Source: Ignavibacteria bacterium
GTDB taxonomy: Bacteria > Bacteroidota > Ignavibacteria > Tepidaquicellales > OLB5
NCBI GenBank assembly: GCA_026417195.1
Contig: JAOADS010000130.1
Span: 1 to 6,187 of the forward strand
Reading direction: 5' to 3'
DNA length: 6,187 nucleotides
The position numbers and the translations under genes were made by a program. Shown in pieces: positions 6,154-6,187 of this stretch; position 1 is the stretch's first letter, and every line of letters begins with the position of its first letter. The notes beneath the pieces are model-generated. The model saw only the letters and a program-made list of their open reading frames with translations, ran no database searches and was not told where the DNA came from.

Positions 6154-6187
6154 ATATAAGTAAACTCGGAATAGTTGGTTCAGGTAC
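6150..6187 (+). CDS. Start of a Rossmann-fold dehydrogenase, probably 3-hydroxyacyl-CoA dehydrogenase (partial)
   Basis: The ATG overlaps the oxidoreductase stop in an ATGA arrangement. The twelve codons visible before the right edge, plus two bases, read MNISKLGIVGSGT. A first beta strand running into GxGxxG/T at the very N-terminus is typical of 3-hydroxyacyl-CoA (3-hydroxybutyryl-CoA) dehydrogenases, whose family usually continues GTMGxGIA. The GSGT reading fits that family better than most, but so few residues also allow other NAD(P)-binding proteins such as UDP-sugar or 6-phosphogluconate-type dehydrogenases. The gene continues beyond the window. It is translationally coupled to the oxidoreductase. 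Confidence 0.6.
   Translation, partial: MNISKLGIVGSG

Overview
The window comes from an AT-rich bacterial chromosome. All complete genes are on the + strand. The gene content suggests an FCB-group organism (Bacteroidota/Chlorobiota/Ignavibacteriota), perhaps close to Ignavibacteria: a membrane-anchored M23 peptidase next to a bactofilin, a long Bacteroidota-style LptF/LptG permease, a FAS1-domain lipoprotein, a short Gram-negative-type SRP RNA, and mostly Shine-Dalgarno-free starts that include TTG. This placement is inferred from protein character and not from a phylogenetic marker.

Layout: (1) 1-176 is a left edge with no assignable gene, ending in a perfect 12-bp hairpin plus T-rich tract that stops only a few bases before the first start codon. 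(2) 177-1482 is a two-gene cell-envelope operon, M23 peptidase then bactofilin, closed by a strong terminator at 1511-1544. (3) 1589-2782 is kbl, glycine C-acetyltransferase (threonine catabolism), with all key active-site residues present. (4) 2868-3416 is a FAS1 lipoprotein with a strong ribosome binding site that fixes its start. (5) 3417-3702 is a gene-free AT-rich gap. (6) 3703-5034 is an LptF/LptG-family permease of the lipopolysaccharide export ABC transporter. (7) About 5035-5130 is the SRP RNA (ffs), starting at the permease stop codon. (8) 5149-6153 is a Gfo/Idh/MocA-family oxidoreductase lacking the usual active-site histidine. It overlaps by 4 nt the start of (9) a Rossmann-fold protein, probably a 3-hydroxyacyl-CoA dehydrogenase, cut off at the right edge.

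Functionally this is mostly an envelope and housekeeping neighbourhood: peptidoglycan shaping (M23 plus bactofilin), LPS transport (LptF/G), membrane-protein targeting (SRP RNA) and an exported lipoprotein, with metabolic enzymes between. I see no mobile element, CRISPR array, tRNA or rRNA, and no clear undescribed system. The items most worth following up are the hairpin abutting the M23 start, the abutting permease/SRP RNA arrangement, and the His-to-Val change in the oxidoreductase.
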